A program made the translations under genes and the position numbers. A stretch of 64,000 nt of DNA from Rothia mucilaginosa (GTDB lineage: Bacteria > Actinomycetota > Actinomycetes > Actinomycetales > Micrococcaceae), in NCBI RefSeq assembly GCF_901875305.1, contig NZ_CABFLY010000006.1:1-64000 (forward strand), in the 5' to 3' direction. How positions within the stretch are numbered: position 1 is the first letter of the stretch; every line of letters starts with the position of its first letter. The notes beneath the pieces are model-generated. The model searched no databases, was not told the origin of the DNA, and was given only the letters and a program-made list of their open reading frames with translations. Positions 53,433 through 62,770 of the stretch are shown piece by piece.

Positions 53433-54911
53433 ATGAGGACAGAACGTGAAGACTCGCGGGGCGCTCAGCCCGTCGGGACCGGTCCCAGCGGCGCCGCCTG
53501 CTCCAAGGGATTGAACAAGGGATTGAAGACCGCCGCTCAGCGTGCTTCTGCGCCGAGCAATCCCGAACGCAACGACTCACTGCGCGAGGCCCGCGAGGTG
53601 TACCGCCGTGCCTGCATGCGAGCCTACCGGTTCGGTATCGCCTGGTCCGCGAGCGCCCGCGCCGTGGTGGATCACTATCGTGAGCCCCTCAACGAGCTTA
53701 ACGGCTTTCCCGTGCCCGACCACGATACCGGGTCGAACCTGGCCCACACCCTGCGCACGCTCACCGAGGAATTCGACCGGGGCATGGAGGAGCTCCTCTT
53801 CGAGGACCCCGCGGACCGCGAAGACGGTACCGTGCCCGGGCTGGCCCACCTGTGGGTGCGCCTGGGCGGAATCTACGAGCGCGCCATCGTGAGCGCCTCG
53901 CGGATGGCCCGCGGTAACTCCGGAACGTTACTCTGTGCCTGGGGACTGGAAGCCGTGCGCAGCTACTGGGATCTGCCTGGCAACCTTACCCAGGAGCTGG
54001 GGCCGGAGGCCGAGAAGCTACCGCTGCTGAGCGCCCTCGCTCGGGATGAGGAGCGGGTGCGCGCGGCTCACGCGGCCGCCTCGGGAGGTGAGGGCTCCGA
54101 GGGGCTCCGCGGTTTTGACTACGCGGTGGCCGAGGCCCGCGCCATGGCCTGCGCCGCCGAGCGTGTGCGCGCGAGCGTGGGGGAGCAGATGGTGCCCTCC
54201 ACGATGCTGTCCGTCATGATGGAGCTGGCCAGCCTGGACCTGTACTACCGTGTGCCCGAGAGGGAGAACGCCCCCGACGAGCCGGCGCACGGTACAGGCG
54301 AACCCGGCGTTGATGAGCCCGAAGCCGGCAATCCCGGAGCGAACGGGGCGGATGGCTCCGAGGGGGAGGACGTCGACGGGGTGGATGTCGAGGGCGCGGA
54401 AGCTCCTCTGAACCGTGCCCGCCGCGCCGCCATGCTGAGGGCCCTGGAACGCACCGCCGAGTACCCGCCCGCACCGCACCTGGCCGGAAGCGTGGACGCC
54501 GGCGCCCTCGGCTTCTACCTGGCTGTCGTGCACGCCAACCCGCGTTGGGAGGGCGCAACCCTGAATGAAGAAGAGGTCCGGGGTATGCTGACCCCCGCCT
54601 CCGCGGCACCCGCGCCGAACACCACCGAAACGGGCACGGGGACTCCCGCCGAGGAAAGGGAAAGCGGCTGGGAGCTCATGGGCACCCTGCGCTGTGAACC
54701 CCTCGGGATGGCGCAGCTACGCCTAGAACTGGAGGGCATAGGCGATAGCCTGCTCATCACGCCTCTGGACATGGCCGCCGGCCTCTGGGCTGTGCACGTG
54801 CACGTGCCCGAGGTGGAGCCGGCCCGCCAACTCGTGACCTCCTACGGGGAGTGGTCGGACGAGCGCATCTCCTCGCTCGCAGACGGGCACCACGCGGAGG
54901 CCTGCGGATGA
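53433..54911 (+). CDS. DAK2-domain protein (FakA-like / YloV family)
   Basis: 492 residues from the ATG four bases after AGGAGGGG; an earlier in-frame ATG (53388) is less well placed. A basic N-terminal arm of about 50 residues precedes the DAK2 fold: LNGFPVPDHDTGSNLAHTL carries the Mg/ATP aspartates (usual form PVPDGDTGTN), and SASRMARGNSGTLL the second conserved loop. The middle has a Glu/Gly/Asp-rich insertion (about 285-335). In Gram-positives such proteins phosphorylate fatty acids with a FakB partner; no fakB/degV gene is in the window. The position just before recG is conserved in actinobacteria. The stop overlaps recG. Confidence 0.82.
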   Translation: MRTEREDSRGAQPVGTGPSGAACSKGLNKGLKTAAQRASAPSNPERNDSLREAREVYRRACMRAYRFGIAWSASARAVVDHYREPLNELNGFPVPDHDTGSNLAHTLRTLTEEFDRGMEELLFEDPADREDGTVPGLAHLWVRLGGIYERAIVSASRMARGNSGTLLCAWGLEAVRSYWDLPGNLTQELGPEAEKLPLLSALARDEERVRAAHAAASGGEGSEGLRGFDYAVAEARAMACAAERVRASVGEQMVPSTMLSVMMELASLDLYYRVPERENAPDEPAHGTGEPGVDEPEAGNPGANGADGSEGEDVDGVDVEGAEAPLNRARRAAMLRALERTAEYPPAPHLAGSVDAGALGFYLAVVHANPRWEGATLNEEEVRGMLTPASAAPAPNTTETGTGTPAEERESGWELMGTLRCEPLGMAQLRLELEGIGDSLLITPLDMAAGLWAVHVHVPEVEPARQLVTSYGEWSDERISSLADGHHAEACG

Positions 54912-57900
54912 GCCCGCGCCGTACCCCGAAGCACAGCCCCGAACAGGAGGCCCTGGACCTGGGCCTTTTCGGGGCTGAACCCGCAACGCCCGCAGAATCC
55001 GCCGGGACTGTTGTGCCCGCCGAAACGGCTGAATCCGCTAAACCCGCCGCGCCCGCCAAACCTACCGAGCCTCAAAAGAAGGAGCACCGGGCTGCCCTTC
55101 TCAGCGATGAGCAGCTGCGCACCACAGCCGAACTGACCGTGCGCGACCTTGCCGCTTTCGCCCGCGGCGAGGTGAGCCGCGAGGAGCTGAGCGAGCGGGC
55201 CGCGCGCCGAACCAGCGCGCCCTACCGAAAGGCGCTCAAGGCGCTCAAACATTCGCTGGGGCCCGCCGCGCACACCATGACCGACGACGCTCTCTACGAG
55301 CTGGTCGACATTGCGTTGGCGGCGCGGCAGGCTACTCAGCCGGAATCACATCTGCCGGGGGAACCTGTCCGGAAAGCACCCGCTCGGAAGAAAACAGCTC
55401 AGAAGGAACCTGCTCAGAAGGAACCAAGCCCGCAGGAGAGCGAAACTACTACGCGGGATATTTCGGCGCGCCCGCAAAAGGTAGCGAAGGCGAGCGAAGG
55501 GGGCGAGCAGAAGCCTGCGCCGAAGAAGAGCGCGCCCGAGGCGGAAGCTGAAAAGCTTGCACTCAAAAAGACTGCACCTAAAAAGGTCGTAGCGAAGAAG
55601 ACTGCTCCCGCAAAGAAAGCGCCCGCCCAGAAAGCTTCCGCAAAGAAGGCAACCGCTGAGAAGGTTGCGGCTGAGAAACCGACCGTCGCATCAATTGCTG
55701 CGGAGGCCAAAAGTCGCGCCCTGGCGCGCTACGCGGCCGAAGACAGCCTCGAGAACGCGCCGCTCAAAAAGTACCTGCCCGCACCCAGTGCCAAGGCCAT
55801 CGCCACGCACCTGGGCCTGGAAACCGTCGGGGAAATGCTCGAATACTTCCCGCGCAAGTACCTGCCGCGCGGTGAGCTCAGCTCCTTCGCCGAACTCGTT
55901 GAGGGCCAGGACGTCACCATCATCGCCCGCGTGGTGCACGTGAGTACTCGAACCATGGCGGCGCGCCGCGGCAAAATCACGGAAGTGACCATCACCGACC
56001 GGCTCGCAGACGCCACCGGGCAGGATGCACCCGCAGGTTTTGGGGCTGCCGGTTTTGGTGCCGCTGGTCCTGTATCCGTGGTGCCCGGGCGCGCTAACCG
56101 CCCCGGTTCCTCTGCAACACCCGCACAGAATTGGCAGGCAACCGGGATACACAACCCGCGCATTAACGCGCTCGCTCATGCCACGCGGAACCCCGGTGCG
56201 CAGAACCCTGCGCAGGGCAGGGGAGCGCAGCCCGCCTCCTATAGCGGCTACGCAGACAGTTACGGCCAGGATGGTTTTGCACAGGATGGCTTCGCGCAGG
56301 GAGGACTCTTTGGTGTGCCCGCGCCCAGCCCAAGCATGAACCCAGGCACGGGGGCTCTTATTGGCTCGCAGATGAAGCTCTCCTTCTTCAACGCCTGGAC
56401 CGCCGCCCGCGAAATCCATGAGGGTGAAACCATGATGTTCTCCGGGAAAGTCGGCATCTACCGCGGCGAGTACACGCTCACCAACCCGCACTACGCCCTG
56501 CTCTCGAAGGACGCCTCCGGCGCGGATGTCACCGACGCCGCCACCGCCCCCGTGCCCGTCTACCGCGCCCCCGTGAAGCTGCCCACCGACCGCATCAGCG
56601 GCTACATGGCGCAGCTGCTCGAAAAGGTTCCGCTCAAAGAGCTTGAAGACCCGGTGCCCTACACGATTCGTCGCGCCCGCAAGGTGCCGTCCCTGGAGTG
56701 GACGTACCGCGCCCTGCACACCCCCGACACCGAGGACACCTGGCGCGCCGCGCAGGCTCAGATGCGCTACCGTGAAGCCTTCGTGTTGCAGAGCGCCCTG
56801 GCGCGCCTGCATTCGGTGCGTGCCGCGCACCTGACCCAGCCTCGCCCCGCTGTGGAGGGTGGCCTGGCCGATCGGCTGCTTCAGGTTCTGCCCTACGAGC
56901 TGACCGAGGGGCAACAGAAAGTGGGGGCTGAGATTGCCGCCGACCTTGCGAGCGAATCGCCCATGAACCGCCTGCTGCAAGGTGATGTGGGTTCCGGTAA
57001 GACCGTGGTGGCCCTGCGCGCCATGCTGCAGGTGGCCGATGCGGGCGGCCAGTCCGCGATGCTCGCCCCGACCGAGGTGCTCGCCGAGCAGCACCTGCGT
57101 TCGGTGCTGGACATTCTGGGGGATATGGCGGCACCCGAAGGCTCTGATGTTGCCGAATCTGCCGACGGTTACGCCGAGGGAAGCCCAGCGGGGAGCGGAG
57201 AGGAACCCGGCCGCGTGCGTGTGCGCCTACTGACTGCCTCCATGGGCACCCGTGCCAAGCGGCAGGTGCTGAAGGAGCTTGCCGACGGCACCGCGCAAAT
57301 CGTGATTGGCACCCACGCCCTGCTCTCCAACGACGTGCGTTTCAATGACCTGGGCCTGGTCGTCGTGGACGAGCAGCACCGCTTCGGCGTGGAACAGCGC
57401 GACGGCCTGCGCGGCACCGACGGCGCCCTGCCGCACCGCCTGGTCATGACCGCAACACCCATTCCGCGCACCGTCGCCATGACCGTATTTGGCGACCTGG
57501 ACGTGTCCGTGCTCGACACCCTGCCCGCCGGCCGCCAGAAGATTTCAACCCACGTGGTGCCCCTGGCCGAAAAGCCCGCTTGGGCGTCCCGGCTGTGGAG
57601 GCGCGCCCGCGAAGAAATCGATGCGGGCCACCAGGTGTATGTTGTCGTGCCCAAAATTGGGGAGGAGGGCGACAGCCTGGAGGAGGGCGCCGCGTTCTTT
57701 GGCGCATCCAGCCTCAACGGTGCAGGAACCGGTGTGGGCAACTCTGCCCAGGGCTATTTCGGTCAGGGCGGTAGCGCCAGCAGTGACGGCAAGGTTCAGC
57801 TGACCTCCGTGGCCTCCATGCACGCCTATCTGAGCGCGGAGGACGCCCTTGTCGGGGTGCGCATCGGAACCCTGCACGGCCGCATGGATCCGGCGGAGAA

Positions 57901-58411
57901 GACCGCCGTCATGACCGCTTTCGAGCGCGGTGAAATTGACCTGCTCATCAGCACCACCGTCATCGAGGTGGGCGTGAATGTCCCGAACGCCACGCTCATG
58001 ATCATCATGGACGCGGACCGTTTCGGTATCTCGGGCTTGCACCAGCTGCGCGGTCGTGTGGGTCGTGGCGGCTACGCGGGCACCTGCCTGCTGGTGACCC
58101 GCCAGGAGGAAGGTGGCGTGTCCCGCGAGCGTCTGGATGCGGTCGCTTCCACCACGGACGGCTTTGAGCTTTCCCGCATCGACCTGGCCCAGCGCCGTGA
58201 GGGTGATATTCTGGGTGCTGCACAATCGGGCTCGAAGAGCACCCTGCGGTTCTTGCGGGCGCTCGCCGATGCCGACATTATTGAGCGTGCCCGTGAGGAT
58301 GCCCGCTCGGTGGTGGAGAAAGACCCGACGCTGGCTAAGCATCCGTCTTTGGCACGTACGATTGACCGTGCCCTGGATGCTGACCGTGAGGCGTTCCTCG
58401 GCAGGGGATAA
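54908..58411 (+). CDS. recG: ATP-dependent DNA helicase RecG with extended N-terminus
   Basis: Remodels stalled forks and branched DNA. 1167 residues, against roughly 700-750 usual. An N-terminal arm (1-280) has a small helical part (about 60-140) and a Lys/Ala/Pro/Glu-rich segment (about 155-257; units such as KKTAPKK and KKAPAQKASAKK) reminiscent of histone H1-like tails. The OB/wedge domain follows, broken by a Gly/Ala/Asn insertion (about 371-484). The motor has Walker A GDVGSGKT (692-699), DEQH (from 821), TATPIPRT, and GRVGRGG plus the RecG C-terminus. Two more low-complexity inserts lie at about 738-770 and 923-965. All catalytic motifs are intact. The ATG overlaps the previous stop. 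Confidence 0.93.
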   Translation: MSPRRTPKHSPEQEALDLGLFGAEPATPAESAGTVVPAETAESAKPAAPAKPTEPQKKEHRAALLSDEQLRTTAELTVRDLAAFARGEVSREELSERAARRTSAPYRKALKALKHSLGPAAHTMTDDALYELVDIALAARQATQPESHLPGEPVRKAPARKKTAQKEPAQKEPSPQESETTTRDISARPQKVAKASEGGEQKPAPKKSAPEAEAEKLALKKTAPKKVVAKKTAPAKKAPAQKASAKKATAEKVAAEKPTVASIAAEAKSRALARYAAEDSLENAPLKKYLPAPSAKAIATHLGLETVGEMLEYFPRKYLPRGELSSFAELVEGQDVTIIARVVHVSTRTMAARRGKITEVTITDRLADATGQDAPAGFGAAGFGAAGPVSVVPGRANRPGSSATPAQNWQATGIHNPRINALAHATRNPGAQNPAQGRGAQPASYSGYADSYGQDGFAQDGFAQGGLFGVPAPSPSMNPGTGALIGSQMKLSFFNAWTAAREIHEGETMMFSGKVGIYRGEYTLTNPHYALLSKDASGADVTDAATAPVPVYRAPVKLPTDRISGYMAQLLEKVPLKELEDPVPYTIRRARKVPSLEWTYRALHTPDTEDTWRAAQAQMRYREAFVLQSALARLHSVRAAHLTQPRPAVEGGLADRLLQVLPYELTEGQQKVGAEIAADLASESPMNRLLQGDVGSGKTVVALRAMLQVADAGGQSAMLAPTEVLAEQHLRSVLDILGDMAAPEGSDVAESADGYAEGSPAGSGEEPGRVRVRLLTASMGTRAKRQVLKELADGTAQIVIGTHALLSNDVRFNDLGLVVVDEQHRFGVEQRDGLRGTDGALPHRLVMTATPIPRTVAMTVFGDLDVSVLDTLPAGRQKISTHVVPLAEKPAWASRLWRRAREEIDAGHQVYVVVPKIGEEGDSLEEGAAFFGASSLNGAGTGVGNSAQGYFGQGGSASSDGKVQLTSVASMHAYLSAEDALVGVRIGTLHGRMDPAEKTAVMTAFERGEIDLLISTTVIEVGVNVPNATLMIIMDADRFGISGLHQLRGRVGRGGYAGTCLLVTRQEEGGVSRERLDAVASTTDGFELSRIDLAQRREGDILGAAQSGSKSTLRFLRALADADIIERAREDARSVVEKDPTLAKHPSLARTIDRALDADREAFLGRG

Positions 58412-58503
58412 GCGCCCAACGGGGGAGAACTCCCTGCCCGCCCAAACCGTAACTGCACTACACCGCCGCTACGCTAGTTAACTACTTTTAGAGGAGAGAC
58501 CCT

Positions 58504-59133
58504 ATGAGCCGCATTATTGCCGGTGCCGCCGGAGGCGTGCGCCTGGCCTCGGTGCCGGGGGATAATACTCGCCCCACCACCGACCGGGTGAAGGAATCCC
58601 TCTTCTCCAAGCTGGAGAGCTACGACATTATTCGTGGCGCCCGCGTGCTGGACGCTTTCGGTGGTTCGGGTGCGCTGGGGTGCGAGGCGCTTTCTCGCGG
58701 TGCCGCCTCGGTGACTCTGCTGGATACGTACCCGAAGGCGGTTGCGGTGATTCGTCGCAACGTCGAGGCGGTGCAGAAGGCAATGGGCCGTAACGCTACC
58801 GGTTCTGCGGCGCGCGTGCAGCAGTCTCAGGCGCTGACCTACGTGCAGTCCGCTTCCGGTCCGTGGGATCTGGTGTTTATTGACCCGCCCTACGCCGTGC
58901 CGAACGAGCAGGTGTGCGAGCTCATGCGGGCGCTGACCCCCAAGCTTGCACCGGGCGCCGTGGTCGTGGTGGAACGTTCTTCGCGCGACCCCGAGCCGGT
59001 GTGGGGCGAGGGCCTGTACTGTTTTTCGACCCGTCAGCACGGCGAGACGGTGCTCTACTACGTGGAGCCTGACGAGGTGGAGGAACAGACGGGCGACGAG
59101 TCCGGTGAAGGCACTGAAGAGCGCGCTGCTTAA
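58504..59133 (+). CDS. rsmD: 16S rRNA (guanine-966-N2)-methyltransferase RsmD
   Basis: 209 residues. The conserved start RIIAGAAGGVRLASVPG...RPTTDRVKESLFSKL, SAM loop VLDAFGGSGALGCEALSRG and catalytic FIDPPYA identify RsmD. A short acidic tail follows the fold. ATG is behind AGGAGAG. It lies between recG and coaD as in other actinobacteria. Confidence 0.95.
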   Translation: MSRIIAGAAGGVRLASVPGDNTRPTTDRVKESLFSKLESYDIIRGARVLDAFGGSGALGCEALSRGAASVTLLDTYPKAVAVIRRNVEAVQKAMGRNATGSAARVQQSQALTYVQSASGPWDLVFIDPPYAVPNEQVCELMRALTPKLAPGAVVVVERSSRDPEPVWGEGLYCFSTRQHGETVLYYVEPDEVEEQTGDESGEGTEERAA

Positions 59134-59270
59134 GATTGCCGCCTAATCTCACACCAAATCTCGCCGCCCTAAGCCTGCGCTCGCGCATCCCCCGCGCGCT
59201 CGACTGCCTCTAACCTCCTAGCCGCATCTAGTCATTCCAACCTCTGATATTTATTCGTGAAGGGACCGCC

Positions 59271-59747
59271 ATGATTGCCCTCTGCCCCGGATCTTTTGAC
59301 CCCGTGCACTACGGCCATTTGGAAATTATTGCCCGCGCCGCTCAGCTCTTTGACGAGGTGATTGTGGGCGTGGCGCACAATAGCTCCAAGAAGTACCGTT
59401 TCTCCCTGGAGGAGCGCGTGGAGCTGGTGCGTGAGTCCCTGCAGGAGCTCGGCGTTGAGGGTGTGGGTGTGGAGCCGATTCCGCCGGGCGTGCTGCTTGC
59501 CGAGTACGCGGAGGAGCGTGGCGCGAAGGTGCTGGTGAAGGGTCTGCGTTCGGCGACGGACTATAGTTATGAGGCTCCGATGGCGAGTATGAACCGCCAC
59601 CTGGCGCAGGTTGAGACGGTGTTCTTAGCGGGTGAGGACCGCTACGGTGCGGTGTCGTCCACGATTATTCGTGAGGTGGCGTCGCTGGGTGGTGACGTGA
59701 CTCCCTTCGTGCCGGAGGCGGTCGCCCGCGCATTGAAAAACGCCTAG
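59271..59747 (+). CDS. coaD: phosphopantetheine adenylyltransferase
   Basis: Penultimate coenzyme A step, 158 residues. Nucleotidyl-transferase motif GSFDPVHYGHLEII, KGLRSATDYSYEAPMASMNR and the C-terminal VSSTIIREVASLGGDV are typical. Start behind GAAGGGA. Coenzyme A is also the source of the phosphopantetheine arm needed by the carrier domains of the siderophore locus. Confidence 0.96.
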   Translation: MIALCPGSFDPVHYGHLEIIARAAQLFDEVIVGVAHNSSKKYRFSLEERVELVRESLQELGVEGVGVEPIPPGVLLAEYAEERGAKVLVKGLRSATDYSYEAPMASMNRHLAQVETVFLAGEDRYGAVSSTIIREVASLGGDVTPFVPEAVARALKNA

Positions 59748-59984
59748 AAAACGCCTCATCAACCCGGGCGCACACCTGGGGTGCACTCACCCGACGCGCC
59801 CGACGCGCCCGACATACCCACCGACAAGGCAAACTACCGTTAACCAGGCAACCCGCACCGCCGACCGGGCGCTTAACTATCTCTGGGGTGGCCCCGACCG
59901 GCCGATTCAATGCCGCGCGGCGCCTCCTTAAGGGGATATTTAAGAGGTGAGCGCCACTTAACAAGATTTAAAGGGTGCATAATC
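59748..59984. other. intergenic region coaD-yceD
   Basis: No gene seen. Contains a short tandem repeat of CGACGCGCC (about 59791-59810) and GC-rich segments able to pair, with no clear T-tailed terminator. Confidence 0.4.
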
Positions 59985-60014
59985 TTGATTAACGGCGCGA
60001 ATGACCCCTAAAAT
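59985..60014 (+). promoter_or_regulatory. promoter of the yceD-rpmF operon
   Basis: TTGATT (59985-59990), an 18-base spacer and TAAAAT (60009-60014). The start would be near 60021, which excludes the ATG at 60001 as a translation start for yceD. Confidence 0.6.
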
Positions 60015-60051
60015 GGGACTTTGGTTTATATATTTCGTAAGGAGAAACGCC

Positions 60052-60603
60052 ATTTCACGTGCAGACGCATCGCCGCTGGTGGTATCGGTTACTAACCTGA
60101 TTCACCGCCCCGGCACCATGGAAACCCACACCGAGGTCGTGCCTGCACCGGCCGATCTGGGCAACGCGCTCATCGGCGTGGAAGAGGGTTCGGATATTGA
60201 CCTCGATATTCGTATGGAGTCTGTTGTTGATGGTATCCTAGTTACCGGTTCCGTTGTCGTGGATGTACACGGCGAGTGTAGCCTCTGCTTGGATCCGATT
60301 GATTACGAGATGTCGGCCAATATTCAAGAGCTTTTCGTCTTTGAGAAGGCCCCGGCTGGCGGCCCCGAAGATGAAGTAGATGAGCAGTACGCCGTTGAGG
60401 ATGATTCGATCGACCTTGAACCGGCTCTGCGGGACGCAGTAATCCTTCAACTGCCGTTCCAGCCTGTTTGTAGGGACACCTGCCAGGGTCTGTGCGCCGA
60501 TTGCGGTGCGCGCCTGGAGGATGACCCCGGGCATCATCACGAGGTGTTGGATCCGCGCTGGTCGGCCCTGCAGGGCCTGCTTGGCGCAGATACCGAAAAC
60601 TAA
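60052..60603 (+). CDS. YceD/DUF177 protein, probable ATT start
   Basis: 183 residues if translation begins at the ATT at 60052, which lies seven bases after a perfect AAGGAG (60039-60044). Homology of the type SPLVVSVTNLIHRPG begins just after it, as expected for YceD. In-frame ATGs at 60001 and 60013 fall within the promoter, upstream of the probable transcription start. The domain has four or more clustered cysteines (CSLCLDP, VCRDTCQGLCADCG), probably a metal site. YceD proteins are linked to 23S rRNA/ribosome assembly and almost always precede rpmF, as here. ATT initiation is inferred. Confidence 0.82.
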   Translation: MSRADASPLVVSVTNLIHRPGTMETHTEVVPAPADLGNALIGVEEGSDIDLDIRMESVVDGILVTGSVVVDVHGECSLCLDPIDYEMSANIQELFVFEKAPAGGPEDEVDEQYAVEDDSIDLEPALRDAVILQLPFQPVCRDTCQGLCADCGARLEDDPGHHHEVLDPRWSALQGLLGADTEN

Positions 60604-60633
60604 ATTGTTGTTACTAGAGATTGTGAGATAGCT

Positions 60634-60837
60634 GTGGCTGTTCCCAAGCGCAAGATGTCCCGCGCTAACACCCGCGCACGCCGTTCCCAGTGGAAGGCAT
60701 CCGTGCCCCAGCTGGTTAAGACCGTCGAGAACGGTCGCGTGACCTACAGCCTGCCCCACCAGGCAAAGGTTGTAACCGACGCTGCAGGCAACGCCCTGTT
60801 CCTGGAGTACAAGGGCCGTAAGGTTGCAGACGCCTAA
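60634..60837 (+). CDS. rpmF: 50S ribosomal protein L32
   Basis: 67 residues, GTG start. [20 protein letters not shown] is the actinobacterial L32 N-terminus. It has no cysteines, so this is the zinc-free form. It lies 30 bases after yceD and 15 before rnc, forming a yceD-rpmF-rnc-mutM cluster. Confidence 0.96.
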   Translation: MAVPKRKMSRANTRARRSQWKASVPQLVKTVENGRVTYSLPHQAKVVTDAAGNALFLEYKGRKVADA

Positions 60838-60852
60838 GAGCGGTGAATCCTT

Positions 60853-61542
60853 ATGACTGAATTTCCTAGTGTTGATACTAGGGAGTTGCGTAAACGTCTC
60901 GGGGTCGATATCGACGCCGAGACGTTTTTGCTATCCCTAACCCACCGCTCCTACGCCTTCGAGAACCCCGGAGTGGAGCATAACGAGCGCCTGGAGTTCC
61001 TGGGCGACTCCGTGCTCTCCCTGGCCATCGCCGAGGAGGTGTACCGCCGCTACCCCGAGCTGCCCGAGGGTGAGCTCGTGAAGCTGCACCACGTGGTGGT
61101 ATCCACCGTGGCGCTGGCGAAGGTGGCTCGTGACCTGGACCTGGGCCGTCACATCCGGCTTGGTAAGGGTGAGCTGCACACCGGTGGCGCGGATAAGGAT
61201 TCGATCCTGGCGGACACGATGGAGGCAATCTTCGGCCTGACCTACCTGCAATGCGGTCGTGAGGCGGCTCGCGAGCTGGTTCTGCGCCTGATTGCTCCGC
61301 TGCTCGATGATGAGAAGGTGCTGAACTCTGGGCGCGATTGGAAGACCGACCTGCTGAACCTCGCCACCGCCCGCGGCTGGGGAGAGGTCAGCTATGAGGT
61401 CACCGGTGAAGGCCCCGACCACGCGCGCGTGTACACCGCGGTCGCAATCGTGGCGAACCAGAAGACGGGCACCGGGGTGGGCCCTAGCAAGAAGGAAGCG
61501 GAGCGCCTGGCCGCGGAGCAGGCCTACCGCGTGCTGGTCTAG
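60853..61542 (+). CDS. rnc: ribonuclease III
   Basis: Cuts double-stranded RNA in rRNA processing and mRNA decay. 229 residues: the catalytic domain has the signature ERLEFLGDSVLSL and the second metal site in DTMEAIFGLTYL. The C-terminal double-stranded RNA-binding domain runs from about 160 (DWKTDLLNLATARGWG ... KKEAERLAAEQAY). Start with a GGTGA element. Confidence 0.96.
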   Translation: MTEFPSVDTRELRKRLGVDIDAETFLLSLTHRSYAFENPGVEHNERLEFLGDSVLSLAIAEEVYRRYPELPEGELVKLHHVVVSTVALAKVARDLDLGRHIRLGKGELHTGGADKDSILADTMEAIFGLTYLQCGREAARELVLRLIAPLLDDEKVLNSGRDWKTDLLNLATARGWGEVSYEVTGEGPDHARVYTAVAIVANQKTGTGVGPSKKEAERLAAEQAYRVLV

Positions 61543-61582
61543 GCCCGTATCCTCATCCGCGGACTGTTGAAGGGAGAGAGTC

Positions 61583-62593
61583 GTGCCCGAACTGCCCGAG
61601 GTAGAAACCGTTCGCGAAGGCATTGCCGAACACTCTGTGGGCCGCCCCGTGCGGGCGGTGCGCGTGGTCGATGCCCGTTCGCTGCGCAGGCACCTGCCAG
61701 GTCCCGCCCACTTCGAGGCGGCGCTCACCGGCAGGGCGCTGCGCGGTGCCTACCGGCGCGGCAAGTACCTGTGGCTGACCCTGAGCGAGCCGGACGGCAC
61801 GCTTGCTGAGGAGGCGCTCGTGGTGCACCTGGGCATGAGCGGTCAGCTGCTCGTGCGCGACGAGCCGAGTGAAGATTCTGGCAACGATTCGGAGGCTCGC
61901 GCGGCATTTGAGGTGGAGCCGCGACACCTGCGCGTGGCGCTAGAACTGGGACCGGTGGGAGCTACCTGTAGCGCGTCGGGCGCTGGGCAGCGGCTACTCT
62001 TCGTGGACCAGCGTATCTTTGGCGGCATGTTCCTCAGCTCGCTCGTGCCGGACGTCCCCGCGGCGGCGGGTGAAGTAGCCTCTGATGGAAGTGCCGTACC
62101 TGAGCGTTTCCTCGTGCCGCAGGCGGTCAAGCACATCGCCCGCGACCCGCTGGATGAGTTCTTCGACCCCGCGGCGGTGCGCCGCAAGTTCCTGCGCACC
62201 TCCAGCGGTATTAAGAAGGTACTGCTGGATCAGTCGGTCATTTCGGGCGTGGGCAATATCTACGCCGACGAGGCGCTGTGGCGTGCGCGGTTGCACTACG
62301 CGAAGCCGGCACGCACCCTGAGCGTCGCGCAGACCCGCGACCTGCTGGAGGCGGTCACGCAGGTGTTGCGCGAGTCCCTGGCGGCTGGCGGTACAAGCTT
62401 CGACGCCCTGTACGTGAATGTGCTGGGCGAGTCCGGCTACTTTGAGCGCTCGCTAAACGCCTACGGGCGTGCCGGGGAGCCCTGCCACCGTTGCGCGGAG
62501 GCGGGCCGCACCTCCCTCATCGTGCGAGAGCCGTTCCAGAACCGTTCGTCCTATCGTTGCCCGCACTGCCAGCGGGCGCCGCGCTCTCGATAG
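61583..62593 (+). CDS. mutM: formamidopyrimidine-DNA glycosylase
   Basis: Removes oxidised purines from DNA. 336 residues, GTG start behind GGGAGAG. The N-terminal (M)PELPEVETV provides the catalytic Pro and Glu. The helix-two-turn-helix is seen in KKVLLDQSVISGVGNIYADE, and the C-terminal zinc finger is CHRC...CPHC. An insertion rich in acidic residues and Ser (about 92-115) enlarges it beyond the usual 270-290 residues. Confidence 0.95.
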   Translation: MPELPEVETVREGIAEHSVGRPVRAVRVVDARSLRRHLPGPAHFEAALTGRALRGAYRRGKYLWLTLSEPDGTLAEEALVVHLGMSGQLLVRDEPSEDSGNDSEARAAFEVEPRHLRVALELGPVGATCSASGAGQRLLFVDQRIFGGMFLSSLVPDVPAAAGEVASDGSAVPERFLVPQAVKHIARDPLDEFFDPAAVRRKFLRTSSGIKKVLLDQSVISGVGNIYADEALWRARLHYAKPARTLSVAQTRDLLEAVTQVLRESLAAGGTSFDALYVNVLGESGYFERSLNAYGRAGEPCHRCAEAGRTSLIVREPFQNRSSYRCPHCQRAPRSR

Positions 62594-62662
62594 GCATAGG
62601 CGCGGGCTAGGTAAAAGCGCGGGCTAGATAAAGGCTCCGTAAAGCATCACGCCAGATACACA

Positions 62663-62716
62663 AATGACGGCGTAGCTACGTTCCTCCCACACGGGGGATG
62701 TAGCTACGCCGTCATT
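62663..62716. terminator. bidirectional terminator between mutM and the SDR gene
   Basis: AATGACGGCGTAGCTAC and its exact reverse complement (17 bases) enclose about 20 bases, with TTTAAA/GTTT on the forward side. The genes converge here. Confidence 0.8.
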
Positions 62717-62770
62717 CGTTTAAACCTTGGGTTAGGAAAAGGGCGGGGAGCCAACCCGAAAAGAAGCAGC

